64,000 nucleotides of DNA from Hymenopellis radicata (Eukaryota; Basidiomycota; Agaricomycetes; Agaricales; Physalacriaceae). The notes under the pieces are model-generated. The model searched no databases. It had not been told where the DNA came from and saw only the letters and a program-made list of their open reading frames with translations. The position numbers and the translations under genes are program-made. The stretch spans positions 1 through 64,000 of the forward strand of contig JADNRX010000258.1 of NCBI GenBank assembly GCA_015501595.1, in the 5' to 3' direction. Below are positions 24,376 to 34,852 of this stretch, piece after piece (position 1 is the stretch's first letter; each line of letters opens with the position of its first letter).

Positions 24376-25974
24376 ATGTCGGAAAACATACAACTCACTG
24401 TCAGAGCATCCTCCGGACCTGTAGCAGAGGGATCCGTTGAAGCCGAGGTTCACCTCAACGAATCAAACCTCGCACCTGTTGACAAGGGATTCGGCGCGTG
24501 GTCTTTCGTGAGTCATAAATTCCTTCTGCTTGTCGTCCATTAAGTCTGATCAAAGTTCACACCGCTGGCAGCTCATCGCTGCGTTCTTCATTGAGGCCAT
24601 CGTATGGGGCTTCCCAGACGCCTACGGGATCATTCTCGATGGTGAGTCCGTGCTCATTCACCGTGTTCATCTAGTAACCTCTTTCTCCACATAGGATACT
24701 TCAACGATCCGCGATACAGCGCCCAGGCACATGCAAGCACCGTTCTTCCTCTCATCGGGCCTGTAGCCTCTGGCGTCATGATGTGCTCAGGTTCGCGTTC
24801 AAAGAAGATGTCCTTCATAGGTTTCTGATGCACCCCGGAAATTCTAGGGCCTTTAATATATCCTCTGACTGCGCGATACCCACAGCATCGGCGGACAGCA
24901 ATGTGGTTTGGGCTCGTCCTATGCTGGGCGAGCCTTTTCACTGCAAGTTACATCTCCAAGGTAATTGCTAGTAGTTGTAGAATGAGTGGTTTGCGCACGG
25001 CATATTGACGGTAGATTTCCACTCTGGTCGCCCTTCAAGGTGTCCTTTACGCTATCGGTGGATCGCTCTTATATGCACCATGCATTTCATACCTTGCCGA
25101 ATGGTTTGTAATCAGACGCGGACTCGCGAATAGTATCATCTTCGCTGGCAAGTCCGCATTGGAAAGAAGATAGTGTAATCCTGATTCGCGTTAAAGGAAC
25201 TGCTATGGGAGGAATCGTACTCCCACTCGCTATACCACGCCTGATATCTGCCTTCGGTGTTGCGAAAGCTCTTTGCTTCATCTCAATAGGAATTGCGGTA
25301 GTTCTCATCCCTTTACTGCCCTTCGTCAAGCCCCGTATTCCGCTGTCGAGGACGTCTCATGCTACGCCTCCGAGAAACCGAGACTGGATGACGGACAAGC
25401 CATTCTGGGTCGTCCTTGTCATCAATACTCTGATAGGATTTGCGTACTATCTGCCTCTCATCTGGCTCCCCAGTGAGTATCAGCGCTCATATTGAGGTTT
25501 TGACATTATCGCTCATGTACATCTTTCAGTGTTCGCCAGCGACCTCAACATTAGCGCCTCACAATCATCTTTGGCTATTGCGCTTTTGAATGGTGAGACT
25601 CATTACTCGTGACTACCAGCTCATGTCTGACCACGAAGAAAGGCTCATCCTTAATCGGTCGTATATCACTCGGCTACCTCTCCGACAAGTTGAACCCATG
25701 GTCCTTAGCTCTCTGTATACTCTTTCCCTCCTCATTGGTCACCTTCATCATCTGGGGATTACTCTCAAAAAGCCTCGCCGGCCTCATCTGCTTTGGCATC
25801 GCATACGGCAGCCTCGCAGGAAGCTGGACGAGCTTATGGTCTGGGTTCTGGAGATTGGTTGCATATTAGAACCCGTCGGCCACCGACGGTCAGGCACACG
25901 GCCCCACGTGATCACTTACGTATGCACGCTCGTCGGCCATTCCTTGCATGCTTCTCGGCCATATCATGCATGCC

Positions 25975-26195
25975 CAGCTCACCAAACCATGCATTGCGCT
26001 GGTCCTCACCATGCATGGAATCACCTAGGATCATGCATTGAATCCCCTCACACCATGCATTGAATCAGCCCTCACCATGCAAGGAATCAGCCCTCACCAC
26101 GCAAGGAATCGGTCCTCACCACGCATCGAATCAGCCCTCACCATGCATGGAATCGGCTCTCACCACGCATTGAATCCCCTCACATCACGCAAGGC
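25975..26195 (+). repeat. Left subterminal minisatellite of the 4.1-kb element
   Basis: About ten units of roughly 21-22 bp with core CACCATGCATTGAATC and a variable AGCCCT spacer; some units have CACGCA or CATGCAAGG. Confidence 0.8.
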
Positions 26196-27330
26196 AGATC
26201 AGATCACCCCAAGTGATCGGCAGCACTTGAACTCGAACCACGTCGAGTCCGATGCTTCAGTTGCTTACACCAACGCGTCCCCTTGTCCCATGCTCCCTGG
26301 CGACTCTCGACAACTTGAATTTACTTGGAGACCGCTCTAGAGCTTATGTAATACGATATCCGATGCTTCTTGGGCGACTGGACGCGTTTTTACTGCTACT
26401 TTTCGCGTCAACTCCTTGCTGAGGCGTTTAGGACCCTGCACATCGATAGCACGAGGATTTCCGGGACCCTATGACGCGTCTGGGGCCTCGACAATCTTAT
26501 CTGCATGCTCTCGGATGCGGGGTAGTGACGACACACCTGGCAGTGGTCGTCCTCCTCCAGCTCCTCCGTCCTACTGACACTTTTGGTCAACTCGCTTTTT
26601 TAGCTGGAGATGGCTCTATCCGACCACTCGGACGCTTGGATACATTCAATATACACACTCTATTGAACGTGTTACACTGTCTATGTACGCCGTCAAGCTG
26701 TCAATAACGTTGGATTTCAGCCAAGTTCAAGAAACTGGCAGAAGGTTCGTCCCTTTCCCCTTCTCGATGGGCTCCAATTTCGATCTGAGTCATTTGATGT
26801 ATAGAAAAACGTAAACGGCGAATGATTTCCGTGCCCAGAACGGAGGAATTCGCAACACGAAGCGGTGCGAATATCCGCCACGAAAAACTAATCTGTAAGT
26901 GTTCGTCGTTTCTCCGGCCGAGAAGCATCAGACTTTCCCCCGTCAGACATTCAGGGTCCTTAACCTGAAACGATCGCTGTATTTTGAATGCTGGAAGCTT
27001 GGTACGAAGGAGGGGAATGCTGAACGAGTGCATTTGGGACTCGGAGGACAAGGCAAGTTCTATCGGTTTTGGGTCAATTGGTTTCAACGGCGTCTCACGA
27101 CTTTAACAGTCGAATACACTACTTATCGGAGCCTTAGTTTTATCACCGCTGTGCAACCAGGGATGTTAATTCACGCAGGATACGAGAAATGGGTTCCCGT
27201 GGCGGCACAATAATGATTCATCAAGTTCCGAAGATTCTCGCTCTCGCCGGCGCTCGCGCATCACGGGGAACAATTATTCGAATGAGTTTATGTTTCTTGT
27301 GGAGCTTACGGCCTGTAAAACACTATAAAA

Positions 27331-27343
27331 GCGAGGGGATTTA
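27331..27343 (+). promoter_or_regulatory. TATA box inside the 4.1-kb element
   Basis: CACTATAAAAGCG is followed by a CT-rich leader and an ATG at 27438, the usual layout of a fungal promoter. Confidence 0.5.
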
Positions 27344-27437
27344 CCCAAAGTCCTCATTACCCACTTCCTTCCCTCTTCTCCACTTCTATCTCCCATTGGT
27401 GGTCTTCTCTGTCTTTCATATCCCATACTACTCTCTG

Positions 27438-28112
27438 ATGTCGTCTACTGCTACTCTCATCGTCGCCTTTCTGAGTTCCCGAATCCCGATTCCCGACGTG
27501 TCAAAAGCGTGACCGGCGCTTATTTTGTTGATCGTCACGGGTAGGTTTCCTTCATCCCACCATCATCTCCCCTTGTTTACTTGCTTTCGTCTTCAGATAC
27601 CCGCCTTCTCGATGCCATTTCTCATGGCGCTGAACGCTCTGGTATGTAGTCTACATTCTGCTGTAGTCGACGAGCTCGCTGAACAATTCTCCCGCAGACT
27701 TTCTTATCCTCCTGGTGCCTCTACAATAACGACAAATCAGGCGCCGTACTCGACGGCGCTGTTGTCACCGCAGCTGGACTGGCTTTTTGGTATGTCGAGG
27801 TCGTCTTTCCACATGTTTCGTTTGCTCATTGTCAGTAGATTTAACTCGCTTCACGCCATCGTCTTCGTAACACTCCCACATCGGGAGACGCCTTCTGCCC
27901 TCTCTGGACTCGACGCCGCCGACAACCATCATGCACCCGTTCGTACTGATGGTGCCTTTGAATTCTTCATATGTCCAGCTTTATCCTTTCTCTGTGCCTC
28001 CTCAATAAAGTCCCTGCCCATAGTGCTCTGGTATTGCCCGCCTACACCCCGTCTTGACCCCGGAATCGAATTGGGACTACGGCGATGGAGGAGACTCATG
28101 TGTGAGATATAG
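27438..28112 (+). CDS. Gene-like spliced remnant, function unknown
   Basis: After the TATA box an ATG opens a short frame. Plausible GT-AG introns separate short exons at about 27438-27540, 27598-27641, 27697-27788 and 27838-28112, but no splice choice keeps one frame throughout. Candidate pieces read RRVKSVTGAYFVDRHG, LLDAISHGAERS and SGAVLDGAVVTAAGLAFW. The pattern looks like a decayed copy of a normal intron-containing gene, not a transposase. The family is not recognised. Confidence 0.35.
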
Positions 28113-28329
28113 TCCAAAGGTGTGCTGCATTGTCCCGCCGTGTTTGTTGGCTGACTGCTTGAGTTCCCCCTAGCCTCGACTATCCGGACCTTTCAATGCC
28201 TTAGATTTACAAAGGAAAGTGCGAAGCTTGCTGAAAGGAACTGTGGGCTGAATTCGGGAGTTGAGGTAAGCTGGATTGTCCAGCCATTACACATATTGAC
28301 TGACACTCTCCTTTTTCTTTTCGAAGACC

Positions 28330-29136
28330 AACCTTCCACGATACGCTGACGGCCCCTCGCAATATGAACATGGCGTTTATAGCACCATTGCCTTCAAGAG
28401 ACGGACACTCGCTGAACAGTGCACTCCAAGACGGTCTTCGGTTCGAACGGTCGTGTCTATAGTGACCGTCGTCTGCTTTTTCATTTCAAGTTTGTACGCC
28501 CATGGTATGCTGCCCCCTTGGATGATATTATATGTACTGACTACTTCTTTCTCGACACTTAGTGAGCACTGAGGACGACGCTCATCAAGAAGGCACCTGG
28601 CTAGGTGCCGGATGTTCACAAGGATGTTGTCTTCCCTGGCTTTGCACTCGGGAAGGAGGTTATTCTCTATATGGGATTGTTCTGTCGCGTCGACTGGACT
28701 GTCAGTTACGACGACGGCTGTATCCAAGCATGCCGAGGACCGTAAGTCACAATTTCGGTGTTAACAAGTTCATCTCATTATTTCTTTCATAGGCTTCAAC
28801 TTGGGTTACATGAATGCAGTCGACCTGCGTGCTCCGGGTTACAGCGATCTCACCGTTGACTTTCCGAATCTTAGACATGTGCCCCAGCTCCGAGTCTTTC
28901 TCCCACACGTGAGTCGCCACCTTGCCGCCAATGAACACCCTAATGAACACCCCCCAGTTCAGAGCATTGATTTATGTGAACCACCCCCCGAAGATGAGGA
29001 GGAGTGTTCGCCCTACTCACTTAACCTGGCGCGAAGGGAGAAGATGACACGTCGCGTGAGTAGTGAGGGAGATGCTCTCGACGAGGACATTACTCCAAGG
29101 TGGCATACCCCAAATGAAGACTTTAATATATTGTAG
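28330..29136 (+). CDS. Second gene-like remnant with one hydrophobic span
   Basis: Pieces between likely introns read NLPRYADGPSQYEHG, then a hydrophobic helix (VVSIVTVVCFFISSLYAHG) near 28450-28505, then FPGFALGKEVILYMGLFCRVDW (about 28630) and a polar, acidic C-terminus ending at 29136. Frame changes are needed between the parts. It may be the same captured gene as the previous entry. No function is assigned. Confidence 0.3.
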
Positions 29137-29534
29137 TTCTTAACACAGGATGGGTTACATACAGTCCAAGCAATCTACGACATGAACCTTTTCCAATGTC
29201 ACAGCTTGAGACTCCAAAACTGGAGAGGGGTTGTCATCATGTTAACGGCTGAGGGAACACGGAGCAGTAAACCGTCAATAAGAGAAATGTAGTGCCAAGA
29301 AAAGTACATACGGTAGCAAAGACAATGGCAGTTGGAAGTCAGCGTAGAAGACCTGAAAGGTTACTGGTTAAATAGATTGAGACGAAGAGCAAGCTTACCA
29401 AGGGCAACTCGGGGAAGACGACGACAACAGCGAAGTCATCTATGAAGGGCCGGCTTCGAGCCTAATAAGACTATCCAAGTGGGTAAGCAGCCCATTCGGA
29501 GGCAGCCCACTCAGAGGCGGGAGGATTGGACCCG

Positions 29535-29945
29535 AGTGAGAGAAATGCGTGGATTGGAGGGGTGCAATGCGTAGAATGGAGGGGTACAATGCGTGGAATG
29601 GAGGGGTACGATGCATGGATTGGAGGGTGGCGATGCATGGATTGGAGGGCGGCCACGCGTGAATTGGAGGGGTGTGACGCGTGGATTGGAGGGGTGTGAT
29701 GCGTGGAATGGAGGGCGGCCACGCGTGAATTGGAGGGGCGCGATGCATGGATTAGAGTGGCGCGATGCGTGGATTAGAGGGGCGCGATGCGTGGAATGGA
29801 GGGCGGCCATGCGTGGATTGGACGGATGCGATGCGTGGATTAGAGGGGCGCGATGCACGGAATGGAGGGGCGCGATGCGTGGATTGGAGGGCGGCCATGC
29901 GTGGAATGGCCGAGAACCATGCATGGATTGGCCGAGAACCCTGCA
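29535..29945 (+). repeat. Right subterminal minisatellite of the 4.1-kb element
   Basis: About eighteen units of about 22 bp with core GCGTGGATTGGAGGG and variants (ATGCATGG, CACGCGTGAATT, GGCGGCC). Read on the other strand it gives CCACGCAT/CCATGCAT cores like the left array, so the two arrays are inverted with respect to each other. Confidence 0.8.
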
Positions 29946-30491
29946 TACGTAAGCGTCACGCTTGGCCGAGGTGCCTGGCCGACGGGGTCTAATATGTAGA
30001 CAATTTGGGGTTCATCAAGCCTGTTGCGAGTAAGTCTTCTAGAATCTACACAATCTATTCATAGCTTCACCATTGAACCACACTCACAGAGGACGATCCG
30101 AACCTCGCCACGTACCTCTTTGGGTACCTGTCGCTTTCTCGAGGGCTTGGAAACATATTGGCGACACCGATATCCACCTCTTTGATCGCGTCAGCGTCTT
30201 CGGCAGGTGACCTGGCAAATGCGATGTTTCCTATTAGTGGTGGGCGTTTCAAAAATGTTATTGTGTTTGTTGGAACATGTCTTGCAGGCGCTGGAGGATT
30301 TAGCGTGCTCGGATGGGGCATGGATTTCCGTAAAAGGCGGTGGAGTACCGCCGATGCTACCATTCTGTGAAGCTTTACTACTACAAGAAAATCCGACTTG
30401 ATTTACGCGATTGCCCCGGTAAACGATTGTGGTAGTGTAGACAAAATGATAAAGGTTTTCAGAACAAAGGAACCCTCTAACCGTAAAGCGT

Positions 30492-31926
30492 CTACAAACG
30501 CGACAATCCACTGACGCACCCAGAATTGATTCCCGCAGCGTCAGCTACGCTGGGAGGCAGATATCCAGTCTTTGCCCAATAGCTCACCCAAGAGGCAACA
30601 TCAATCGGAGACAACGGCTCCGCCTCCCGAAGACTCGCAGACAAACATAGCGCCTCATGCGTGCCCAATGTAAGAAGAGTAAGCCCATTATCTCGCCGCT
30701 GATCTTTGATAAACGGAATAACTCTGAGTGCTAGAATGTCACCGCGATTGTCGGTTGACAGCAACCCCAGCTTCCTAGTCCATTCCGGGAATGGTATCAC
30801 AGGGAGGCCGAGGCTCTTTCCCTTCCAATGCATAATGTCGACAAGGGGCTGTACTTTCGGGTGCACCAAATGAACAGTGTTCACATCGGCTGTGCTATTC
30901 ATGAAATCAATGATGGCCCGCGCCGTTAAATCGAGGGGAATCCATGAACATTGCTGAATTCACCATCAAACGAAATACATGCACGAGGCATGGGGATGAC
31001 TTACACCGGGGTATTCGGGCAAGCAACGCATCTCTGAGTGCACGCTCAACTTCACGACTGCCGGGACAAAGTCGGTTGGATTCCATGCACCATTAGGCGC
31101 ACCAGATATCACGCCTGCTCGGACAATGAGCGGTCGAAAGTGCGAAAACTCTTTCGCGATCCTGTAGAGCATCTGCTCTGCGATCCACTTGCTCTCGGAG
31201 TAGCCTGTCCCAATAGCAACTGCGCCATCGTCAATGGGAGTCTCTGCGACGGGTAGATTTGGATCATTGACAATGACATCTATGAATAATAAGGCATGTG
31301 CGAGTGACACCAGAGCCATGACACATACTGTTGAAAATACTGATGGTGCTTATGAAAATGAAGCGGTTCATGTTGGGGGCGCATAAGGCCAAGTCGATGA
31401 GCACACGCATGCCTTGGAGTATCGATTTATAAGAAGACAACGGCAGGCTGAAGTGTACCCGCCACGCATTGTGTATGATATGCGTGATACTGTTTCGTAT
31501 CTGAAATATGTCAGTAAGCACCAGCTCCATCGGAGTAATAGGTGCGCTCACGTCTTCTTCAAGCCTACTGTACACCCCCAAACCACGTTCCGTGAGACTT
31601 GTCTCGACTAGAAGGAGCTTCGGCGAATCAAGAAGCATCGCATCATAGCCTCTTTCTTCGAACGCGGCTTTTTGTCTGTCCTCCAACGCCGTGCCATCCT
31701 TTGAAGACCTGTTGACGGCGTAAATCCTCCTTACATCCGGCGAATCAAGCAACTTGGCGAGAATGCCAGTTCCAAGGAAGCCAGTCGTCCCAGTCACCAA
31801 CACGACGTGACCATCGAGAGAGGCGGGTGATAAAGGTCGCTGTCCTTGTGGGACGCGAGAACCAAGTGGGGCGAAAAAATCGAGCATGGCGCGCATTTGG
31901 CGAAGTGATTCTTCTGTGCTAGACAT
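30492..31926 (-). CDS. Stand-alone thioester-reductase-like NAD(P)-dependent enzyme
   Basis: Four exons, complement(30492..30953, 31005..31279, 31329..31500, 31552..31926), sum to 1284 nt and give 427 residues. The start ATG at 31926 is followed by a short leader, then VLVTGTTGFLGTGIL near residues 40-55 (GxxGxxG nucleotide-binding loop), a YAVNR strand end, THIIHNAWRVHF, FIFISTIS, and the catalytic Y-S-E-S-K (YxxxK) of extended short-chain reductases. This is the pattern of the reductase domain that ends NRPS-like and aminoadipate-reductase-type enzymes (NAD_binding_4). Those release a carrier-bound acyl chain as an aldehyde or alcohol. No adenylation or carrier domain lies upstream, so the protein is only the reductase. 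It converges on the MFS gene (stops about 120 bases apart). Confidence 0.85.
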
Positions 31927-33350
31927 GGTACCAATGGCCTAGATGATACGGGACGTGGTTGGTTATAAGCACAGCGCTCAGAGTGAGGCGATCTACATGG
32001 CGTTTGAAATGGCAGACGTATGACTGCTTGTTTGCCATACCGGGCCAGGTGTCCGTCAGTTGCACGAGTAAATTGATCCACGACATTCAGATCTGCATAC
32101 GCTGTGAGTTAGAGAGGTGTATTGCTTGAGAAACGTCGCGGCAACATGCATGCAAGTGGAAATCCAATCAATAATTTCCCCCCTAAGTATATTGTCTCCA
32201 CGCGGCCGGACTAACCTAGAATTAGATGCGTGCTTGAATTCGTTGCTAAACTCATTTGAGAATGTAAACGTACGTGTTCCTAAGATTTCGTGAAACAGGT
32301 TGGCTGGGCAAGGCTTGGCCTGCTCTCACCAGGGGGAACTTTGGTGCTTATCGCGCGATAAATGGAGGGATGGGGGGGGGGGGGGGCATGCGCGATAAAT
32401 GGAGGGTATGGATGGGATCGGTCTCCGTGTTGGGGTAACAGAAGAAGGAGAGGGCCGTGGCACCGTGTATGAATGGGATCGTCATGTTGAGAAACAGGCG
32501 TCCTCGACAAGGTTCATGTAGGTCGCGATGAAGGATGTCACCGTAGCTTGGGGGCCCGAAGCCGTGCGTCTGACAGCTCATCTAATGCGTCGTGGTCGTC
32601 CACCTCAAATATTTATCGGGCTACTCGGAGCGCACGCCTACCGACAGTGACTTCAATACCATGAGCACGACACAAGTGATCGGGAAAAGAAACTCGAACC
32701 GAACGCGTCTTGTTCGCTGTGTGCTCGGCAAGGGCAGATAGTCGAATTGCGGGATATACTGCGCCAGTCGCGATATATTTGAGGATGCAGGATCATGGTG
32801 GTCAAGAGGAAGGAAGCAATCTCTGGTCCGGCCCGGGTCCCGACCTTCTCTTTAGTCCCAACCTCCTGGCACCCACAACTTACAACTTGAGTTTCCAGAG
32901 ACAATCGATCCAGTCTTTCGCGGCTCTGAGTTCGAGTACACAAGCGTGCTTGTTCTAGAAGGGTTGGCAAATTGACCGGCATTCGGAAACCCACGCGCCG
33001 TCCATCTAAATCTAGAGCAATGGCAGCTTGCCATGGCGCGCGGCTTTTCTGAGCCCCTACCTGCAAAATGTTACAAAATGAACAAGTTGAATTGAATGTC
33101 ACCGTCCTAGTTTGAAGGCATCTCTCATCCAACTCGGAATGAACAATCTGCAGTTACTTATTTATGTTTTCGATATGCCACTGAATTTTGGCCATTGTGC
33201 TACTGAGCACGAAGAGGAAACTGAAATCAATGCGGAGGATGTCATACTGATTGCGAGCAAGTGGGTACCGCTACGACAATGCCAATAAATACAAGGTGCC
33301 CATGCTAGAGAACGTCCGTGGTACATATATATAAGTTAGCGGCATGATGA
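31927..33350. other. Intergenic, with a G15 tract
   Basis: No supported gene. A long minus frame (32653-33132) has no conserved pattern. A homopolymer tract and its flanking repeat are listed separately. Confidence 0.5.
32351..32410 (+). repeat. G15 tract between short direct repeats
   Basis: GCGCGATAAATGGAGGG occurs at about 32353 and again at about 32391, with a run of 15 G between them (32372-32386). Such a tract can form a quadruplex and is often mis-counted in sequencing. Confidence 0.85.
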
Positions 33351-34477
33351 CTAGTAATGCTTGTCGTGGTGCTTGCCCTTCCCGTGGTGCTTGCCCTTTC
33401 CGTGGTGCTTATCCTTTCCGTGGTGCTTCTCCTTCCCGTCACGCTTGTACTTCTCCTTCTCCTTCTCGTCATCGCAGTCCTCTTTCTCGCCGTGTTTCTC
33501 TTTCCTCTCTTTCTCCTTCTTCTCCTTCTCCTTCTCGTCATCGCAGTCCTCCTTCTCGTCGTGCTTGTCCTTCTTCTTCTCCTTCCTGTCGTGTTTGTCC
33601 TTCTCCTTGTCGTCATCGCAGTCCTCCTTCTCGTCGTGTTTATCCTTCTCCTTCTCATCGTGGCGTTTGTACTTGTCCTTCTTGTCGTCCTTGTCCTTGT
33701 TTTTCTCCTTCTCGTCGTGCTTCTTCTTCTCCTTCTCCTTCTCGTCCTTCTCATTGCACCCCGATAAGCACTTCTCCTTCTCGTCCTTGTCCTTCTTGTC
33801 ATCCTTGTCCTTGTCCTTCTTCTCGTCCTTGTCCTTCTTCTCGTCCTTGTCCTTCTTCTCGTCCTTGTCCTTCTTCTCGTCCTTGTCCTTCTTCTCATCC
33901 TTGTCCTTCTTCTCGTCCTTGTCCTTCTTCTCGTCCTTGTCCTTCTTCTCATCCTTGTCCTTCTTCTCGTCCTTGTCCTTCTTCTCGTCCCTGTCCTTAT
34001 CCTTCTTGTCGTCCTTGTCCTTCCCGTCATCCTTGTCATGGCGCTTATACTTCTTATCCTTATCGTCGTGCTTCTCTTTCTCTTTCTCCTCCTTTTCGTG
34101 CTTCTCCTTCTCATCATCGCAGTCCTCCTTCTCCTCGTGCTTGTTCTTGTCCTTCCGGTCGTGCTTATCATCCCAAGTCTGAATACGCCGGCGTTAGCGG
34201 AAACACGTTAAGCGCAAGCTTAGATACGTACCACCCAAGTCGTCTTTTTGTCCTTGTCTTTAAAGTCCCTGTCCTTATCGTCCTTCTCGTCGCAATCCTT
34301 GTCTTTGTCGTCCTTATCCTTGAACTCCTTCTCCTTGAATTCCTTCTCCTTGAACTCCTTGTCATCCCATCTGGCCACAGCGCGCACTTTCATGCCTTGG
34401 TCAAGTGGCGCCCGTACGGCCGGGGCTGCGAGCGTGATCGCGGAGAGCGCTAAGACGGAGAGGACCTTGACCAACAT
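33351..34477 (-). CDS. Secreted Lys/Asp/Glu/His-rich repeat protein
   Basis: Two exons, complement(33351..34178, 34232..34477), with a 53-nt intron, sum to 1074 nt and give 357 residues. The start ATG at 34477 opens a signal peptide (MLVKVLSVLALSAITLAAPA). After a short linker (VRAPLDQGMKVRAVARW) nearly every residue is K, D, E or H. Exon 1 repeats F-K-E-K-E. Exon 2 repeats D-E-K-K-D-K about ten times (18-nt DNA unit, about 33815-33995). It also contains EDCDD blocks, a CLSGC pair, and a C-terminal run of K-H-H-G-K units ending KHHDKHY. No fold is expected; metal or water binding at the cell surface is a guess from composition (dehydrin-like or histidine-rich). Long open frames on the opposite strand here are by-products of this composition. 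Confidence 0.75.
33815..33995 (-). repeat. 18-bp coding minisatellite (DEKKDK units)
   Basis: About ten near-perfect 18-bp units inside exon 2 of the Lys/Asp-rich gene. They are almost identical at DNA level, so the expansion is recent or is being homogenised. Confidence 0.85.
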
Positions 34478-34640
34478 GTTTGCAGAGAAGGGATGTCGAT
34501 AAGGAAGTCGACTTGTGGGAGGAGTGGGAAGGATGTCGACCAGACTCAAAGTTCAGTGCTTAAATACTGAGAGAAACGGCAGCTCCTCAATGACGAGAGG
34601 GCCGCCGCACAGATGAACATTGGACCGACTAAGGCGCGGA

Positions 34641-34852
34641 GAACACATGAACAATGAAAGCTTGGCCGCTTTCGTCGAGCCAAGGCGATGTGTTCACTTC
34701 GCGAGGCAAAGTGTTCGGGCGCTACCAAGTACGGCCGACGCGTCGAGAACACATGAACAGGAAAGCTTGGCTGCTTTCATCAAGCCAAGGCGATGTGTTC
34801 ACTTCGCGAGGAAAAGTGTTCGGGCGTCCAGCTACGAAGTACAGCCGACGCG
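34641..34852 (+). repeat. Tandem duplication, 106-bp unit, upstream of secreted-protein gene
   Basis: GAACACATGAACA...AAAGCTTGGC...GGCGATGTGTTCACTTCGCGAGG at 34641 is repeated from 34747 with about ten changes. It lies about 160-370 bases upstream of the ATG of the secreted protein gene, in its likely promoter. Confidence 0.85.

Larger units (their letters stand above)
25866..29992. mobile_element. 4.1-kb TIR element, TA target site, no transposase seen
   Basis: The ends are inverted repeats: TTAGAACCCGTCGGCCA on the left and the complement of TTAGACCCCGTCGGCCA on the right. Weaker inverted similarity continues inward (CTTACGTATGCA, GGCCATTCC). Both ends are flanked by TA, and the wider CATA...TATG is symmetrical. 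Inside each TIR lies an array of about 22-bp repeats rich in ATGCAT-like cores, in opposite orientation. Subterminal repeat arrays are typical of transposase binding sites. I find no transposase frame. The interior holds spliced gene-like pieces, so the element is probably non-autonomous and carries captured sequence. The TA target suggests a Tc1/mariner-like or PIF-like mechanism, but the class is not settled. Confidence 0.75.
24376..30370 (+). pseudogene. MFS monocarboxylate-type transporter split by a 4.1-kb insertion
   Basis: Ten coding segments: 24376..24507, 24572..24641, 24695..24790, 24848..24960, 25015..25147, 25197..25472, 25530..25592, 25643..25865, [insert], 29995..30029, 30090..30370. 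Their sum is 1422 nt, giving 473 residues with no stop once the insert and one TA are left out. A 44-residue polar N-terminus precedes a major-facilitator fold like the fungal monocarboxylate transporter group: AAFFIEAIVWGFPDAYGI in helix 1, YFNDPRY, a YLAEWFVIRRGLANSI loop, GRISLGYLSDK after the central loop, and a C-terminal GGRFKNVIVFVGTCLAGAG. The fifth intron (25148-25196) begins with GC instead of GT. With the insert present, translation stops soon after residue 365 (TAG at 25867-25869), losing about the last quarter, so this allele is probably non-functional. Confidence 0.85.

Noticed and set aside
25975..26195. CRISPR-like array
   Set aside because: Units are contiguous degenerate minisatellite repeats without unique spacers, in a eukaryotic transposon end.
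30492..31926. C-terminal end of a full NRPS-like (adenylation-carrier-reductase) gene
   Set aside because: The gene has its own ATG and short leader, and no adenylation or carrier motif was seen upstream to 33 kb.
33344..34453. Long plus-strand open frames (up to 369 codons, Ser/Cys/Pro-rich) opposite the Lys/Asp-rich gene
   Set aside because: They are the complement of AAG/GAC/GAG-rich coding DNA, have no signal peptide or splice sites, and the minus strand gives a proper signal peptide and in-frame intron.
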